From positions 1 through 46,616 of the forward strand of contig CADDZH010000033.1 in the NCBI GenBank assembly GCA_902812455.1: DNA of 46,616 bases, written 5' to 3'. Position 1 is the first letter of the stretch. Every line of letters starts with the position of its first letter. The notes beneath the pieces are model-generated. The model was not told the DNA's origin and made no database searches. It saw only the letters and a program-made list of their open reading frames with translations. The position numbers and the translations under genes are program-made. Source of the DNA: Chloroflexota bacterium (GTDB lineage: Bacteria; Chloroflexota; Ktedonobacteria; Ktedonobacterales; Ktedonobacteraceae). Below, piece after piece: positions 14,606-22,588 of the stretch.

Positions 14606-15510
14606 ACGATACTCTTCCACGTCTTGTCGTTGTGCTCGGCCCAACCGCATCAGGGAAGAGCGGGCTAGGCATTGCCCTGGCGCAGCGCTTTCATGGCGAG
14701 ATCGTCTCCGCCGATTCGCGCCAGGTTTACCGTGGGCTGGATATCGGGACGGCGAAAGTGACGCCTGAGGAGCGAGCGCTTGTGCCACATCACCTGCTGG
14801 ATGTGGCAGACGTTCGCGAGGTCTATACGGTCTCTCAATACCAGCAGCAAGCTATCGCCGCTATCAACGATATCCTGGCACGTGGGCGGCAGCCGTTTCT
14901 TGTGGGCGGGTCGCCGCACTACATCCAGGCGGTCGTAAATCATCTCAATATTCCTGCAATCCCTCCCCAACCGGCGCTGCGCCAAGAACTTGAACGCCGC
15001 CCGTTACCAGAATTGCTGGCACAACTGGAACAACTCGATCCCGAAGGCGCTACATTCATTGATCGCAGCAACCGGCGTCGCGTCATTCGTGCCCTGGAAG
15101 TGTGCCTGGTCTCGGGCAGGCCTTTTTCTGAGCAGAGGAGAGCAGGGCAGCCGCTTTATAACAGTTTGCTGCTGGGGATACACTGGCCGCGTGAAGTCCT
15201 GTACCGGCGCATTGACAGGCGTGTCGATGAACGCATGCAGCAAGGGATGGTGCAGGAAGTACGCGATCTGCTGGCTCAAGGAGTTAGCCACGAGCGGCTG
15301 GAATCGCTGGGGCTGGAATATCGCTTTATCAGTCGCTGGCTCAGGGGTGAGTTTGCCAGCGAGCAGGAGATGGTGCAGCGCCTGAAATATGCCATTCACG
15401 ATTTTACGCGGCGGCAGTTGACGTGGTTCCGCAGGGATAGCAGGATTGTGTGGATCGAGGGAGGTGATGTGGAGCGAGCTACGGAGATCGTGCGGGCATT
15501 TCTGGGGTAG
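14602..15510 (+). CDS. miaA: tRNA dimethylallyltransferase
   Basis: A 302-residue MiaA, which transfers a dimethylallyl group to A37 of tRNAs reading UNN codons. Visible are the P-loop GPTASGKS (13-20), the substrate motif SADSRQVYRGLDIGTAK (35-51), the DVADV segment, and the late motif GLEYRFISRWL. Length is normal. ATG 14602 overlaps the kinase stop by 4 bases, so the two are probably co-transcribed. A strong hairpin follows the stop. Confidence 0.93.
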   Translation: MNDTLPRLVVVLGPTASGKSGLGIALAQRFHGEIVSADSRQVYRGLDIGTAKVTPEERALVPHHLLDVADVREVYTVSQYQQQAIAAINDILARGRQPFLVGGSPHYIQAVVNHLNIPAIPPQPALRQELERRPLPELLAQLEQLDPEGATFIDRSNRRRVIRALEVCLVSGRPFSEQRRAGQPLYNSLLLGIHWPREVLYRRIDRRVDERMQQGMVQEVRDLLAQGVSHERLESLGLEYRFISRWLRGEFASEQEMVQRLKYAIHDFTRRQLTWFRRDSRIVWIEGGDVERATEIVRAFLG

Positions 15511-15539
15511 CAATGGGCGACCACCGTGGTCGCCCATTG
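15511..15539. terminator. Hairpin between convergent miaA and ftsH
   Basis: CAATGGGCGACCAC / GTGGTCGCCCATTG, a 14-bp perfect dyad directly after the miaA stop and 13 bp from the ftsH stop. There is no good T run on either side, so it may work as a bidirectional, weak or Rho-assisted terminator. Confidence 0.6.
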
Positions 15540-15552
15540 TCTTATAAAGCTA

Positions 15553-17562
15553 TCAACTTACCTCGTAAGCCTTCTCTCTTCTGTAAGCGGCGGGGGCGTC
15601 GTTGATGGCGCCTGTCTCCTCCATAATCTGGCGGAGCTGGTTGGCGTCGATGGTTTCGTAGAGGCGTAAGGCGCGCGCAATGCGATCGAGCGTCTCCCGG
15701 TGCTCAGAGAGGAGGGTGAGTGCGCGGTTATGGGCCTTCTTTACCAGGCGCTCGACCTCTTCATCAATCAGCGCAGCGGTCTTCTGGCTGTATTCGGGGC
15801 GTGCGGCCAGGGCTGTCCCGGCAAAAGGATCTTCACGATCGCTGAAGGAGACCATGCCGACGCGCTCGCTCATGCCCCAACGAGCGATCATCTGGCGAGC
15901 AATGGCAGTGACGCGCTGCAAATCGTTTTCCGCGCCCGTCGTGATGCGCCCTATGGCGACCTCTTCGGCAGCGCGCCCGCCCAGGGCCGTTACTAACTGG
16001 TCTTCCAGGTACTCTTGAGCGTAGTTGTAGCGATCATCCAGCGGGGTATACTGCGTTACGCCCAGGGCCTGGCCTCGCGGGACAATCGTGACCTTGGTGA
16101 CCGGATCGACGTGCTCGAGCAGGAGGCCGGTCAGGGCATGGCCACCCTCATGATAGGCGACGACGTTCAGGTCCTCTTCGGAGAGGATGAGCGGGCGCTC
16201 GGCCCCCAGGAGGATTTTATCCAGGGCCTCGTCGAAGCAGGCCTGCGTCACGGCATCGAGATTGCGGCGAGCGGCGAGCAGGGCCGCCTCGTTGACCAGG
16301 TTGGCCAGGTCTGCGCCGACCATACCGGGAGTGGCACGGGCAATGGTGATCAGATCGACATCTTTTGCCAGTGGCACGTTGCGCGTGTGTATCTTGAGGA
16401 TGGCCAGGCGGCCATTCCAGTCGGGGCGATCAACCGTGACGCGGCGATCAAAGCGCCCTGGGCGCAGGAGAGCTTTATCGAGGCCATCGGGCCGGTTGGT
16501 GGCGCCGATCACGACGACGGCCTGCCGGGCGTCAAAGCCATCCAGTTCGACCAGCAACTGGTTCAACGTCTGTTCGCGCTCATCATTGCTGTTAATGCTG
16601 GCCCCACGCTGGCGACCGACGGCATCGATCTCGTCGATGAAAATGATGCTGGGAGCCGCCTTTTTCGCCTGGTCAAACAGATCGCGTACACGGCTGGCGC
16701 CAACGCCGACCAGCACTTCCACGAACTCGGAGCCGCTCATGGAGAAGAAGGGCACCCCGGCTTCACCGGCGACGGCGCGGGCAAGCAGCGTTTTCCCGGT
16801 GCCCGGAGGGCCTACCAGGAGCACACCACGCGGAATCTTCCCCCCCAGGCGCTGGAACTTCTGAGGCGTTTTGAGGAATTCCACAACCTCAACAAGATCG
16901 TTCTTCGCCTCGTCCACGCCTGCCACATCCGCAAACGTCGTGCTGGGCCGGTCTTCGAGAATCAATCTCGCCCGGCTCCTGCCGAAGCTGAAGATGTTCT
17001 GCTGGCTTTGTGTTGCCCGGCGCACAATAAAGAAGAACACGCCGAAGATCAGTATCCAGGGTAACAGGTTGAGCAAAATGTTCACCAGCAGATTACTATC
17101 ACTGCTGGGTTTGGCCTGGTAGCTGACGTGGTACTGGTTCAACAGCGCGGGGAGATTAGGATCGCCGTTCGGCAACTGGGTAAAGTGGAACTGTGTGGAG
17201 GTCTTCACGTTTCCACTGGTATCGGTAACGGTGATCGGGTTTCTAAAATCACCGTAGGCATCCTGCCCCTGGAAGGTGACATCCTTAACGTTGCCATCTT
17301 TTACCTGTTGAACAAACGTGCTATAGGGAATATCTATGGTATTAGAGCCACTTCCACTTGAGCTCTGGGTGAAGTATTGGAAAAGTCCCCAGCCCAGCAA
17401 TAAGACGGCCATAATGAGCACTGTGCGCACAATCAGAGGAGTGAGGTTATTTTTGCCGGGCCCTCCACCATTGTTGCCGTTGCCGCCATTATTGGGGCCT
17501 TGCGGGATAGGCGGCCTCTCATTGGGATTTCGTTGATACATATATCTAGCCTGAACATCCAT
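15553..17562 (-). CDS. ftsH: ATP-dependent zinc metalloprotease FtsH
   Basis: A 669-residue membrane-bound AAA+ protease. Order: an Asn/Gly/Pro-rich cytoplasmic N-terminus (1-42), TM1 (about 43-63), an extracytoplasmic domain, TM2 (about 160-180), and the AAA domain with Walker A GPPGTGKT (251-258), Walker B IIFIDEID (306-313) and second region of homology [20 protein letters not shown] (354-373). The zinc protease domain has HEGGH at 471-475 and the third ligand Asp in TTGAENDLQ (Asp547). It degrades damaged membrane proteins and regulatory proteins. The N-terminal extension is longer than in E. coli. The start is ATG 17562 or ATG 17541; neither has a strong ribosome site. Confidence 0.95.
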   Translation of the reverse strand: MDVQARYMYQRNPNERPPIPQGPNNGGNGNNGGGPGKNNLTPLIVRTVLIMAVLLLGWGLFQYFTQSSSGSGSNTIDIPYSTFVQQVKDGNVKDVTFQGQDAYGDFRNPITVTDTSGNVKTSTQFHFTQLPNGDPNLPALLNQYHVSYQAKPSSDSNLLVNILLNLLPWILIFGVFFFIVRRATQSQQNIFSFGRSRARLILEDRPSTTFADVAGVDEAKNDLVEVVEFLKTPQKFQRLGGKIPRGVLLVGPPGTGKTLLARAVAGEAGVPFFSMSGSEFVEVLVGVGASRVRDLFDQAKKAAPSIIFIDEIDAVGRQRGASINSNDEREQTLNQLLVELDGFDARQAVVVIGATNRPDGLDKALLRPGRFDRRVTVDRPDWNGRLAILKIHTRNVPLAKDVDLITIARATPGMVGADLANLVNEAALLAARRNLDAVTQACFDEALDKILLGAERPLILSEEDLNVVAYHEGGHALTGLLLEHVDPVTKVTIVPRGQALGVTQYTPLDDRYNYAQEYLEDQLVTALGGRAAEEVAIGRITTGAENDLQRVTAIARQMIARWGMSERVGMVSFSDREDPFAGTALAARPEYSQKTAALIDEEVERLVKKAHNRALTLLSEHRETLDRIARALRLYETIDANQLRQIMEETGAINDAPAAYRREKAYEVS

Positions 17563-17768
17563 CTAGTATCAGACCTGCTTTCTGCAACCATAAAGCATCT
17601 CGCGCAGGGATGCCAGTTGCGCGCATGACCTTGTCTGTGGTTTTGATTGAATGAAGTTCATACTATATTTTATCATAATCAAGCCCACGATAGGCTGCTT
17701 CTATCTAAGGAATACGTTTGTGATGGCGGAAAAGTTATGTAAGGAAGACATTGCTTGGAAAATGACGA

Positions 17769-17793
17769 GGGCAACTCTTTCAAAGAGTTGCCC
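17769..17793 (-). terminator. Intrinsic terminator of the initiator tRNA gene
   Basis: GGGCAACTCTTT / AAAGAGTTGCCC around one base, about 26 nt past the 3' end of the tRNA on the minus strand, followed by TCGTCATTTT. Spacing and stem fit a Rho-independent terminator. Confidence 0.7.
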
Positions 17794-17818
17794 TGATGAT
17801 GCGATTTTGCGAAATAAG

Positions 17819-17891
17819 TAGCGGGGGGAGGATTCGAACCTCCGGCCTTTGGGTTATGAGCCCAACGAGCTAACCACTGCTCCACCCCGCG
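17819..17891 (-). tRNA. Initiator tRNA-fMet (anticodon CAT)
   Basis: A complete 73-nt cloverleaf. The 5' end CGCGGGG pairs with CCCCGC except the first base, leaving the unpaired C1 typical of bacterial initiators (here opposite T72). The anticodon loop CTCATAA gives CAT, and its stem ends in the three consecutive G-C pairs (GGG/CCC) that mark initiator tRNA. T loop TTCGAAT. CCA is not encoded. Confidence 0.93.
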
Positions 17892-17922
17892 TCGTTTTTG
17901 CCTCTTTGGTTTTGGCTTCTTT

Positions 17923-17951
17923 AGAATACTACAAATGTTGCTACTTGTCAA
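17923..17951 (-). promoter_or_regulatory. Promoter of tRNA-fMet
   Basis: On the minus strand, TTGACA (17951-17946), a 17-bp spacer, TATTCT (17928-17923); transcription would start about 25 nt before the tRNA 5' end. Confidence 0.65.
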
Positions 17952-17965
17952 GTTTCGCGCGCAGC

Positions 17966-18082
17966 GGGTCTCCATTCTTTGAGGTGATTGACGAGGATGG
18001 GCCGATAAATCGGCGCTGGCCACGATAAATCGGGTTCCACGATTAATCGGGAACCTACGTTCGCCCGCAAGGATGGAGAGCC
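17966..18082. repeat. MITE-like repeat, family C (copy 1)
   Basis: About 117 bp. Left end GTCTCCATTCTTTGAGGTGA; the right end reads as its inverse, CGCCCGCAAGGATGGAGA. The interior holds CGATAAATCGG palindromes: GCCGATAAATCGGCGC, CCACGATAAATCGGG and TTCCACGATTAATCGGGAAC. Copies lie at 22395-22493 and 34256-34353, and a part inside queA at 41252-41300. Confidence 0.7.
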
Positions 18083-18114
18083 TATGTAGCGAGGGTAAAG
18101 GTGCCAGAAGCAAA

Positions 18115-18144
18115 TTGACATGCCTTTTTGTCTTAGACTATACT
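18115..18144 (+). promoter_or_regulatory. Promoter of tatD-mshC
   Basis: TTGACA (18115-18120), an 18-bp spacer, TATACT (18139-18144). Start of transcription is expected near 18151, about 27 nt before TTG 18178. Confidence 0.75.
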
Positions 18145-18177
18145 AAATGAAGTAATGAGATGAAAGGAAATAATTAC

Positions 18178-18963
18178 TTGCTCGTCGATAGTCACGCGCA
18201 TATTGATGCTCCCCGTTTCAATGCAGACCGCGAGGCTGTGATTCAGGCTGCGGTTGCCGGTGGCGTGACCTGTATGATCGATCCAGGCGTGGATCTGGCG
18301 TCGAGCCGGGCTGCTCTTTCCCTGGCAAAGACGCATCCTGGCGTTGTGTATGCAGGTGTTGGTGTGCATCCACATGACGCCACTACCTATAATGATGAGG
18401 TAGGCGAGCAGTTGTGTGAGCTGGCACGGGAGCCAGAGGTGGTGGCGATTGGTGAGTTCGGCCTGGATTATTACCGCATGCTTTCCCCGCGCGATGTGCA
18501 GCGAGCCGTCTTTTGCGTCCATCTTGAGCTTGCTCGCGCCTGTAATTTGCCCTGTATCATTCATGTACGCGACTCGCATGACGATGTAATCGAACTGCTA
18601 CGCGCGCATGGGCAGGGTTTGCGAGGAGTCTTTCACTGCTTTTCTGGTGATGTTGCCCAGGCCGGAGAATGCTTGTCTTTCGATGGTTTCCTGCTTTCGT
18701 TCGCCGGCCCACTGACGCGTCAGGGAAATGCCTTGCCGGAGGTCGCTCGCCTGGCACCGCTGGATCGCATCCTTGTCGAGACCGATAGCCCTTATCTCGT
18801 GCCAAAGCCGCTACGGGCAAATCGCAACGAGCCGCTCTTTGTCAAATATATCGCCGAGAAGCTGGCTGAAATTCGCGGGATGACATTACCAGAAATTGCG
18901 AGGATTACTACGGCCAATGCTACACGCTTATTTGGTTTAGGAGAACAACATGAAACTCTTTAA
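18178..18963 (+). CDS. tatD: TatD-family metal-dependent hydrolase (DNase/deacylase fold)
   Basis: A TatD-family TIM-barrel metalloenzyme of 261 residues. Visible motifs are VDSHAHID (first His pair), GVGVHPHDA, VAIGEFGLDYYR (metal Glu), IIHVRDSHDD, FHCFSGD, and VETDSPYLVPKP with the catalytic Asp. Family members have 3'-5' DNase or D-amino acyl-tRNA deacylase activity. The frame opens at ATG 18160, but that is only about 9 nt from the predicted transcription start and has no ribosome site, while TTG 18178 follows AAAGGAA at good distance and gives the usual MLVDSHAH start; I chose it. The 3' end overlaps mshC by 14 bp. Confidence 0.9.
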   Translation: MLVDSHAHIDAPRFNADREAVIQAAVAGGVTCMIDPGVDLASSRAALSLAKTHPGVVYAGVGVHPHDATTYNDEVGEQLCELAREPEVVAIGEFGLDYYRMLSPRDVQRAVFCVHLELARACNLPCIIHVRDSHDDVIELLRAHGQGLRGVFHCFSGDVAQAGECLSFDGFLLSFAGPLTRQGNALPEVARLAPLDRILVETDSPYLVPKPLRANRNEPLFVKYIAEKLAEIRGMTLPEIARITTANATRLFGLGEQHETL

Positions 18964-20137
18964 TACGCTTACCCAGTCGCTCGAAGAATTTATACCGCTC
19001 GATGATAAAAATGTTCGCATGTATGTATGCGGCGTAACGCCCTATGATACCACGCACCTGGGTCACGCTTTTACCTATGTTTCATTCGATACGCTGATCC
19101 GTTATTTAGAGTTTCTTGGCTACACGGTGCGCTATGTGCAGAATGTGACCGATATTGACGATGACATTTTGCGCAAGGCGCGCGAAGTTGGCCTTCCCTG
19201 GGATGAACTGGGCAGACGCGAGACGGCCCGTTACCTGCGAGATATGGATGCGCTCAACGTGCGCCGTCCTACGGTTTACGCTCACGCCACCGAAGAGATA
19301 CCAGCGATGCTTGAGATCATCCAGACCTTGCTGGCACGCGGCTATGCTTATGAGAGCGGCGGCAGTGTCTATTTCAGTATCAAGCAAGACCCGGAGTTCG
19401 GAGTCATGGCACGGGCTATCGGGCTGAACGACTATCATGCAATGCTGGCCATCGCTAATGAGCGCGGCAACTATCCAGACGATCCGCGTAAGAAGGATCC
19501 GCTTGATTTTGTGCTCTGGCAAGCGCAGGCGCCGGGCGAACCGGCCTGGCCCAGCCCATGGGGGCCTGGACGGCCTGGCTGGCATATTGAATGCAGCGCT
19601 ATGTCCATGAAGTATCTCGGCTCGCAACTTGATATTCATGGTGGCGGAGCAGATCTGGCCTTCCCGCACCATACCTGCGAGATCGCGCAGTCCGAGCACT
19701 TTACCGGAAAAGCGCCCTTCTCGCGCTTCTGGGTACATACCGGTATGGTCTATCAGGGAGGTGAGAAGATGAGCAAATCGCTTGGCAACCTTACGCTTGT
19801 GAGCGAGCTGCTCAAGACGTACAGCGCCGATGCGATCCGCTTCACCTTGCTTAACCACCACTATCGCTATCCCTGGGAGTGCTTCCCAGGGGATCTCCAG
19901 GATGCGACAGAGATAGTTGAGCTTCTCCAGCAAGTACGATCCATTGCGGGAGAGCAGGCAAATGGAGAAGATACGATGCTGCGGGGCCGCTTCAAGGCTG
20001 CCATGGATAACGATATGAATACGCCAGAAGCCCTGCTCTTGCTCAGGCGGGCGGCTGAGACAGTGATGGTCAATCACGATGCCGGTACTGCTGCGGAGGT
20101 TGTGAGGCTTGCCCGGTTATTAGGGCTGCAGCTTTAG
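18950..20137 (+). CDS. mshC: MshC-type cysteine ligase (class I aaRS-like), or short cysteinyl-tRNA synthetase
   Basis: A 395-residue paralogue of cysteinyl-tRNA synthetase. The active-site block YVCGVTPYDTTHLGHAFTYV has the THLGHA form typical of MshC (the mycothiol pathway ligase joining Cys to glucosaminyl-inositol) instead of the AHIGNAR form of CysS. YVQNVTDIDDDIL and GPGRPGWHIECSAM also match MshC more closely. Zinc ligands seem kept (Cys in YVCG, Cys in HIECS, His in FPHH, Glu in the following TCE). The KMSKS loop is GEKMSKSLGNL. The C-terminus ends without the anticodon-binding domain of CysS. ATG follows TTTAGGAG and lies inside the tatD end, so the two are coupled. Substrate is inferred. 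Confidence 0.72.
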   Translation: MKLFNTLTQSLEEFIPLDDKNVRMYVCGVTPYDTTHLGHAFTYVSFDTLIRYLEFLGYTVRYVQNVTDIDDDILRKAREVGLPWDELGRRETARYLRDMDALNVRRPTVYAHATEEIPAMLEIIQTLLARGYAYESGGSVYFSIKQDPEFGVMARAIGLNDYHAMLAIANERGNYPDDPRKKDPLDFVLWQAQAPGEPAWPSPWGPGRPGWHIECSAMSMKYLGSQLDIHGGGADLAFPHHTCEIAQSEHFTGKAPFSRFWVHTGMVYQGGEKMSKSLGNLTLVSELLKTYSADAIRFTLLNHHYRYPWECFPGDLQDATEIVELLQQVRSIAGEQANGEDTMLRGRFKAAMDNDMNTPEALLLLRRAAETVMVNHDAGTAAEVVRLARLLGLQL

Positions 20138-20198
20138 CCGGCCCACGTGCCAATGATGAACCTTAAATAAATAGCGGGGTATACGAGGAATTACCTTT

Positions 20199-20472
20199 GG
20201 GCCGATAATGAATGGTACCGACCAAAACCGGTGATGATGGTGAAGAAGTGGGAGGAGGGGAAGCGCGAGGGCAAGCACAAGGCCCCCACCCCGCGCCACA
20301 TCCGCAGGTTTGCTATGCAGGGCGACAACGACGCTGGCGCGTCTCGTGTTCTGCTATTACCTCTCCCCCGGAGAGGGTGACTCAGTCGCCCTGCAAGGTA
20401 GCCTTGCCCCTACAGGCGACGGGATCGTTTCCCCATGACCGGTTTTGGCTGGTAAAATTCTAAATCGGGCCC
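20199..20472. repeat. MITE-like element, family B (copy 3, long inverted ends)
   Basis: About 274 bp. The left end is GGGCCGATAATGAATGGTAC then CGACCAAAACCGGTGATG; the right end read inverted is GGGCCCGATTTAGAATTTTA then CCAGCCAAAACCGGTCATG, so the terminal inverted repeats are close to 38 bp with a few mismatches. The core carries GGGCAAGCACAAGGCCCC and the TGCAGGGCGAC/GTCGCCCTGCA hairpin shared with 11941-12190. The remaining gap to 20719 is AT-rich and holds the rnj upstream region. Confidence 0.65.
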
Positions 20473-20681
20473 ATACTTGTGTTCTGCTGGGCTGTATGGT
20501 ACACTTTTGAATGGAATAATAGGGCATAATTCAAGGGTTATAAGTAGTAGATAATTGCTATTTCAAAAAGGCTTTTACTTCTGTAGCGCAGGCAGAAGTG
20601 GAAATAGAGAACGACAATTTGAATGAGCAGGCACAAAGCATAAGGATAGATGCAGGTGTGCCTGAGATGAGAAAAGAAAGC

Positions 20682-20702
20682 TACACTTCAAAGTGAAGTG
20701 TA
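20682..20702 (+). promoter_or_regulatory. Hairpin next to the rnj ribosome site
   Basis: TACACTTCA, AAG, TGAAGTGTA: a 9-bp perfect stem whose last base touches the AAGGAGG ribosome site (20702-20708). It could modulate translation or be a processing site. The frame begins inside it if GTG 20693 is used, which argues for TTG 20720 as the start. Confidence 0.45.
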
Positions 20703-20719
20703 AGGAGGTTTTTTGTACC

Positions 20720-22381
20720 TTGACAACAGAAAAAATTCGACTTATCCCGCTAGGAGGACTAGGGGAAGTCGGAAAGAATATGATGGTTGTCGAATATGGG
20801 GACGACATCTTCATCATTGATGCGGGCGTGATGTTCCCGGATGATGAAATGTTGGGAGTGGATCTGGTTATTCCTGATACGAGTTACCTTGATGATAAGA
20901 AAGACCATATACGCGGTATCCTCATTACTCACGGTCATGAAGATCATGTTGGAGCTCTTCCCTATGTCTTACCAATGCTCGATTTCCCTCCCATTTATGC
21001 GACCCGCCTGACACAGGGTTTGATCAGTGTGAAGCTAAAAGAGCAGAAGCTCCTCGAAAAAGCAACCATCAACGTAGTTACTCCCGGTGACCTGGTGGAA
21101 CTTGGAGAGTGCCTTGTTGAATTTTTCCGTGTGAATCACAGCATTCCAGATGCCATAGGCATTGTTATTCATACGCCTATCGGCGTCGTTGTACATACCG
21201 GCGACTACAAATTTGATCACACGCCCATCTATGGAAAGCCGGCAGATTTTGGCACGCTGGGGCGCATTGGCAACGAGGGCGTGCTGGTGATGATGGGCGA
21301 TAGCACACGGGTTGAATCGCCAGGATATACGCCGTCGGAGCGCGTGATCAATGACTCGCTCGATAAAATTTTCGCGAACGCGCCTGGTCGCATCTTGATT
21401 GCCACCTTTGCGTCGCTGATCTCGCGCGTGCAGCAGATCGTTGATACTGCCGTCCGCTATGACCGGCAGGTCGCGCTGGTAGGGCGCAGCATGATCAACA
21501 ACGTGCAGATGGCAATAGACCTGGGTTACCTGAATATTCCAGCGAGTACGCTCATTCGCGCTGAAGACATCAACAGGTATCCACCGGAGCGCGTGGTGAT
21601 CATCTGTACGGGGAGCCAGGGCGAGCCAACATCGGCCCTTACCCGCATTGCTAACCAGGATCACCGCTTTGTACGCATCCAGCCGGGCGATACAGTTATT
21701 CTTTCCGCCACCCCGGTGCCTGGCAATGAAAAATTGGTCAATCGCACCATTAACAACCTGTTTAAGCAGGGCGCGGAGGTCTTCTACCAGGCCATTTCCA
21801 ACGTGCATGTCTCAGGGCATGCCGCGCAGGAAGAATTGAAGCTGATGCTGAGCCTGCTGCGCCCGAAGTTTTTCGTGCCCATTCACGGCGAATACCGCCA
21901 GTTGGTGCTACATGCCAAGCTAGCGCATTCGCTGGATATTCCTCCCGAACATATTGTGATTGCGGAGGATGGAGATGTTATCGAAGCCACGCAGGATTCT
22001 ATCGAGGTGGTAGACCACGTGGTGTGCGGCAACATCTTCGTCGATGGTCTGGGCGTTGGCGATGTGGGGCAGATCGTCCTGCGCGATCGCCAGGTGCTGG
22101 CGCAAGACGGCATCCTGCTGGCGGTGCTCACCGTCGATAAGGAGACAGGGCAGCCGCTGGCCGGCCCGGATATTGTCTCGCGCGGCTTTGTCTACATGCG
22201 AGACGCCGAGGAACTCCTGGAGAGCGCACGCGAGCGTATCCTGGAATCGTTCGTGGGTCTGAATGGCCATGCCTCGGACTGGGCGTTTGTCAAAGACAAG
22301 ATTAAGCATACGCTGAGCGAATTTCTTTACGAAAAGACGCACCGGCGCCCAATGATCCTGCCTGTCGTGATGGAGGTCTAA
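20720..22381 (+). CDS. rnj: Ribonuclease J
   Basis: A 553-residue metallo-beta-lactamase/beta-CASP ribonuclease, with 5'-3' exonuclease and endonuclease activity in mRNA turnover and rRNA maturation. The zinc motif HGHEDHVGA is at 71-79, followed by HTGDYKFD and the MMGDSTR motif. The beta-CASP motifs IATFASLISR and ICTGSQGEP are clear, as is HVSGHAAQEELK. The start TTG 20720 has AAGGAGG 11 bases upstream; GTG 20693 would lie in a hairpin and carry the ribosome site inside the coding region. The stop codon sits in a 24-bp perfect palindrome (22370-22393), and a family C repeat follows at once. Confidence 0.93.
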   Translation: MTTEKIRLIPLGGLGEVGKNMMVVEYGDDIFIIDAGVMFPDDEMLGVDLVIPDTSYLDDKKDHIRGILITHGHEDHVGALPYVLPMLDFPPIYATRLTQGLISVKLKEQKLLEKATINVVTPGDLVELGECLVEFFRVNHSIPDAIGIVIHTPIGVVVHTGDYKFDHTPIYGKPADFGTLGRIGNEGVLVMMGDSTRVESPGYTPSERVINDSLDKIFANAPGRILIATFASLISRVQQIVDTAVRYDRQVALVGRSMINNVQMAIDLGYLNIPASTLIRAEDINRYPPERVVIICTGSQGEPTSALTRIANQDHRFVRIQPGDTVILSATPVPGNEKLVNRTINNLFKQGAEVFYQAISNVHVSGHAAQEELKLMLSLLRPKFFVPIHGEYRQLVLHAKLAHSLDIPPEHIVIAEDGDVIEATQDSIEVVDHVVCGNIFVDGLGVGDVGQIVLRDRQVLAQDGILLAVLTVDKETGQPLAGPDIVSRGFVYMRDAEELLESARERILESFVGLNGHASDWAFVKDKIKHTLSEFLYEKTHRRPMILPVVMEV

Positions 22382-22394
22382 TTAGACCTCCATC

Positions 22395-22493
22395 GGTTCT
22401 CCGTCCTTTGGGGTGATTGACGAGAAGTAGCCGATAAATCGGCGGTGGCAGCGATAAATCGCGCCCTACGTTTCACCCGGAAGGATGGAGACC
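22395..22493. repeat. MITE-like repeat, family C (copy 2)
   Basis: About 99 bp abutting the end of rnj. Left end TTCTCCGTCCTTTGGGGTGA; right end TTCACCCGGAAGGATGGAGA is its near-perfect inverse. The interior has GCCGATAAATCGGC and GCGATAAATCGC. Together with the palindrome over the rnj stop it would form stable RNA hairpins in the rnj 3' end. Confidence 0.7.
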
Positions 22494-22588
22494 CCCTCCA
22501 TCATCCTACTTGCGTCTTTGGAACACTTGCGCTATTATACTGATATCTTCCGAGGCTTCTTGCTTGAAGGAAAGAAGGAGGAACCAGT

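Noticed and set aside
16015..17064. Long plus-strand open frame (349 codons) opposite ftsH
   Set aside because: It lies fully antisense to a certain ftsH; the GC-rich codon pattern of ftsH keeps the opposite frame open. It shows no motif or ribosome site.
19106..20077. Minus-strand frame of 323 codons opposite mshC
   Set aside because: Shadow of the ligase gene; low-complexity basic composition and no family features.
22370..22393. Perfect 24-bp palindrome as the rnj terminator
   Set aside because: It covers the stop codon and has no T run after it; it may instead be part of the adjacent repeat or a 3'-end stabiliser.
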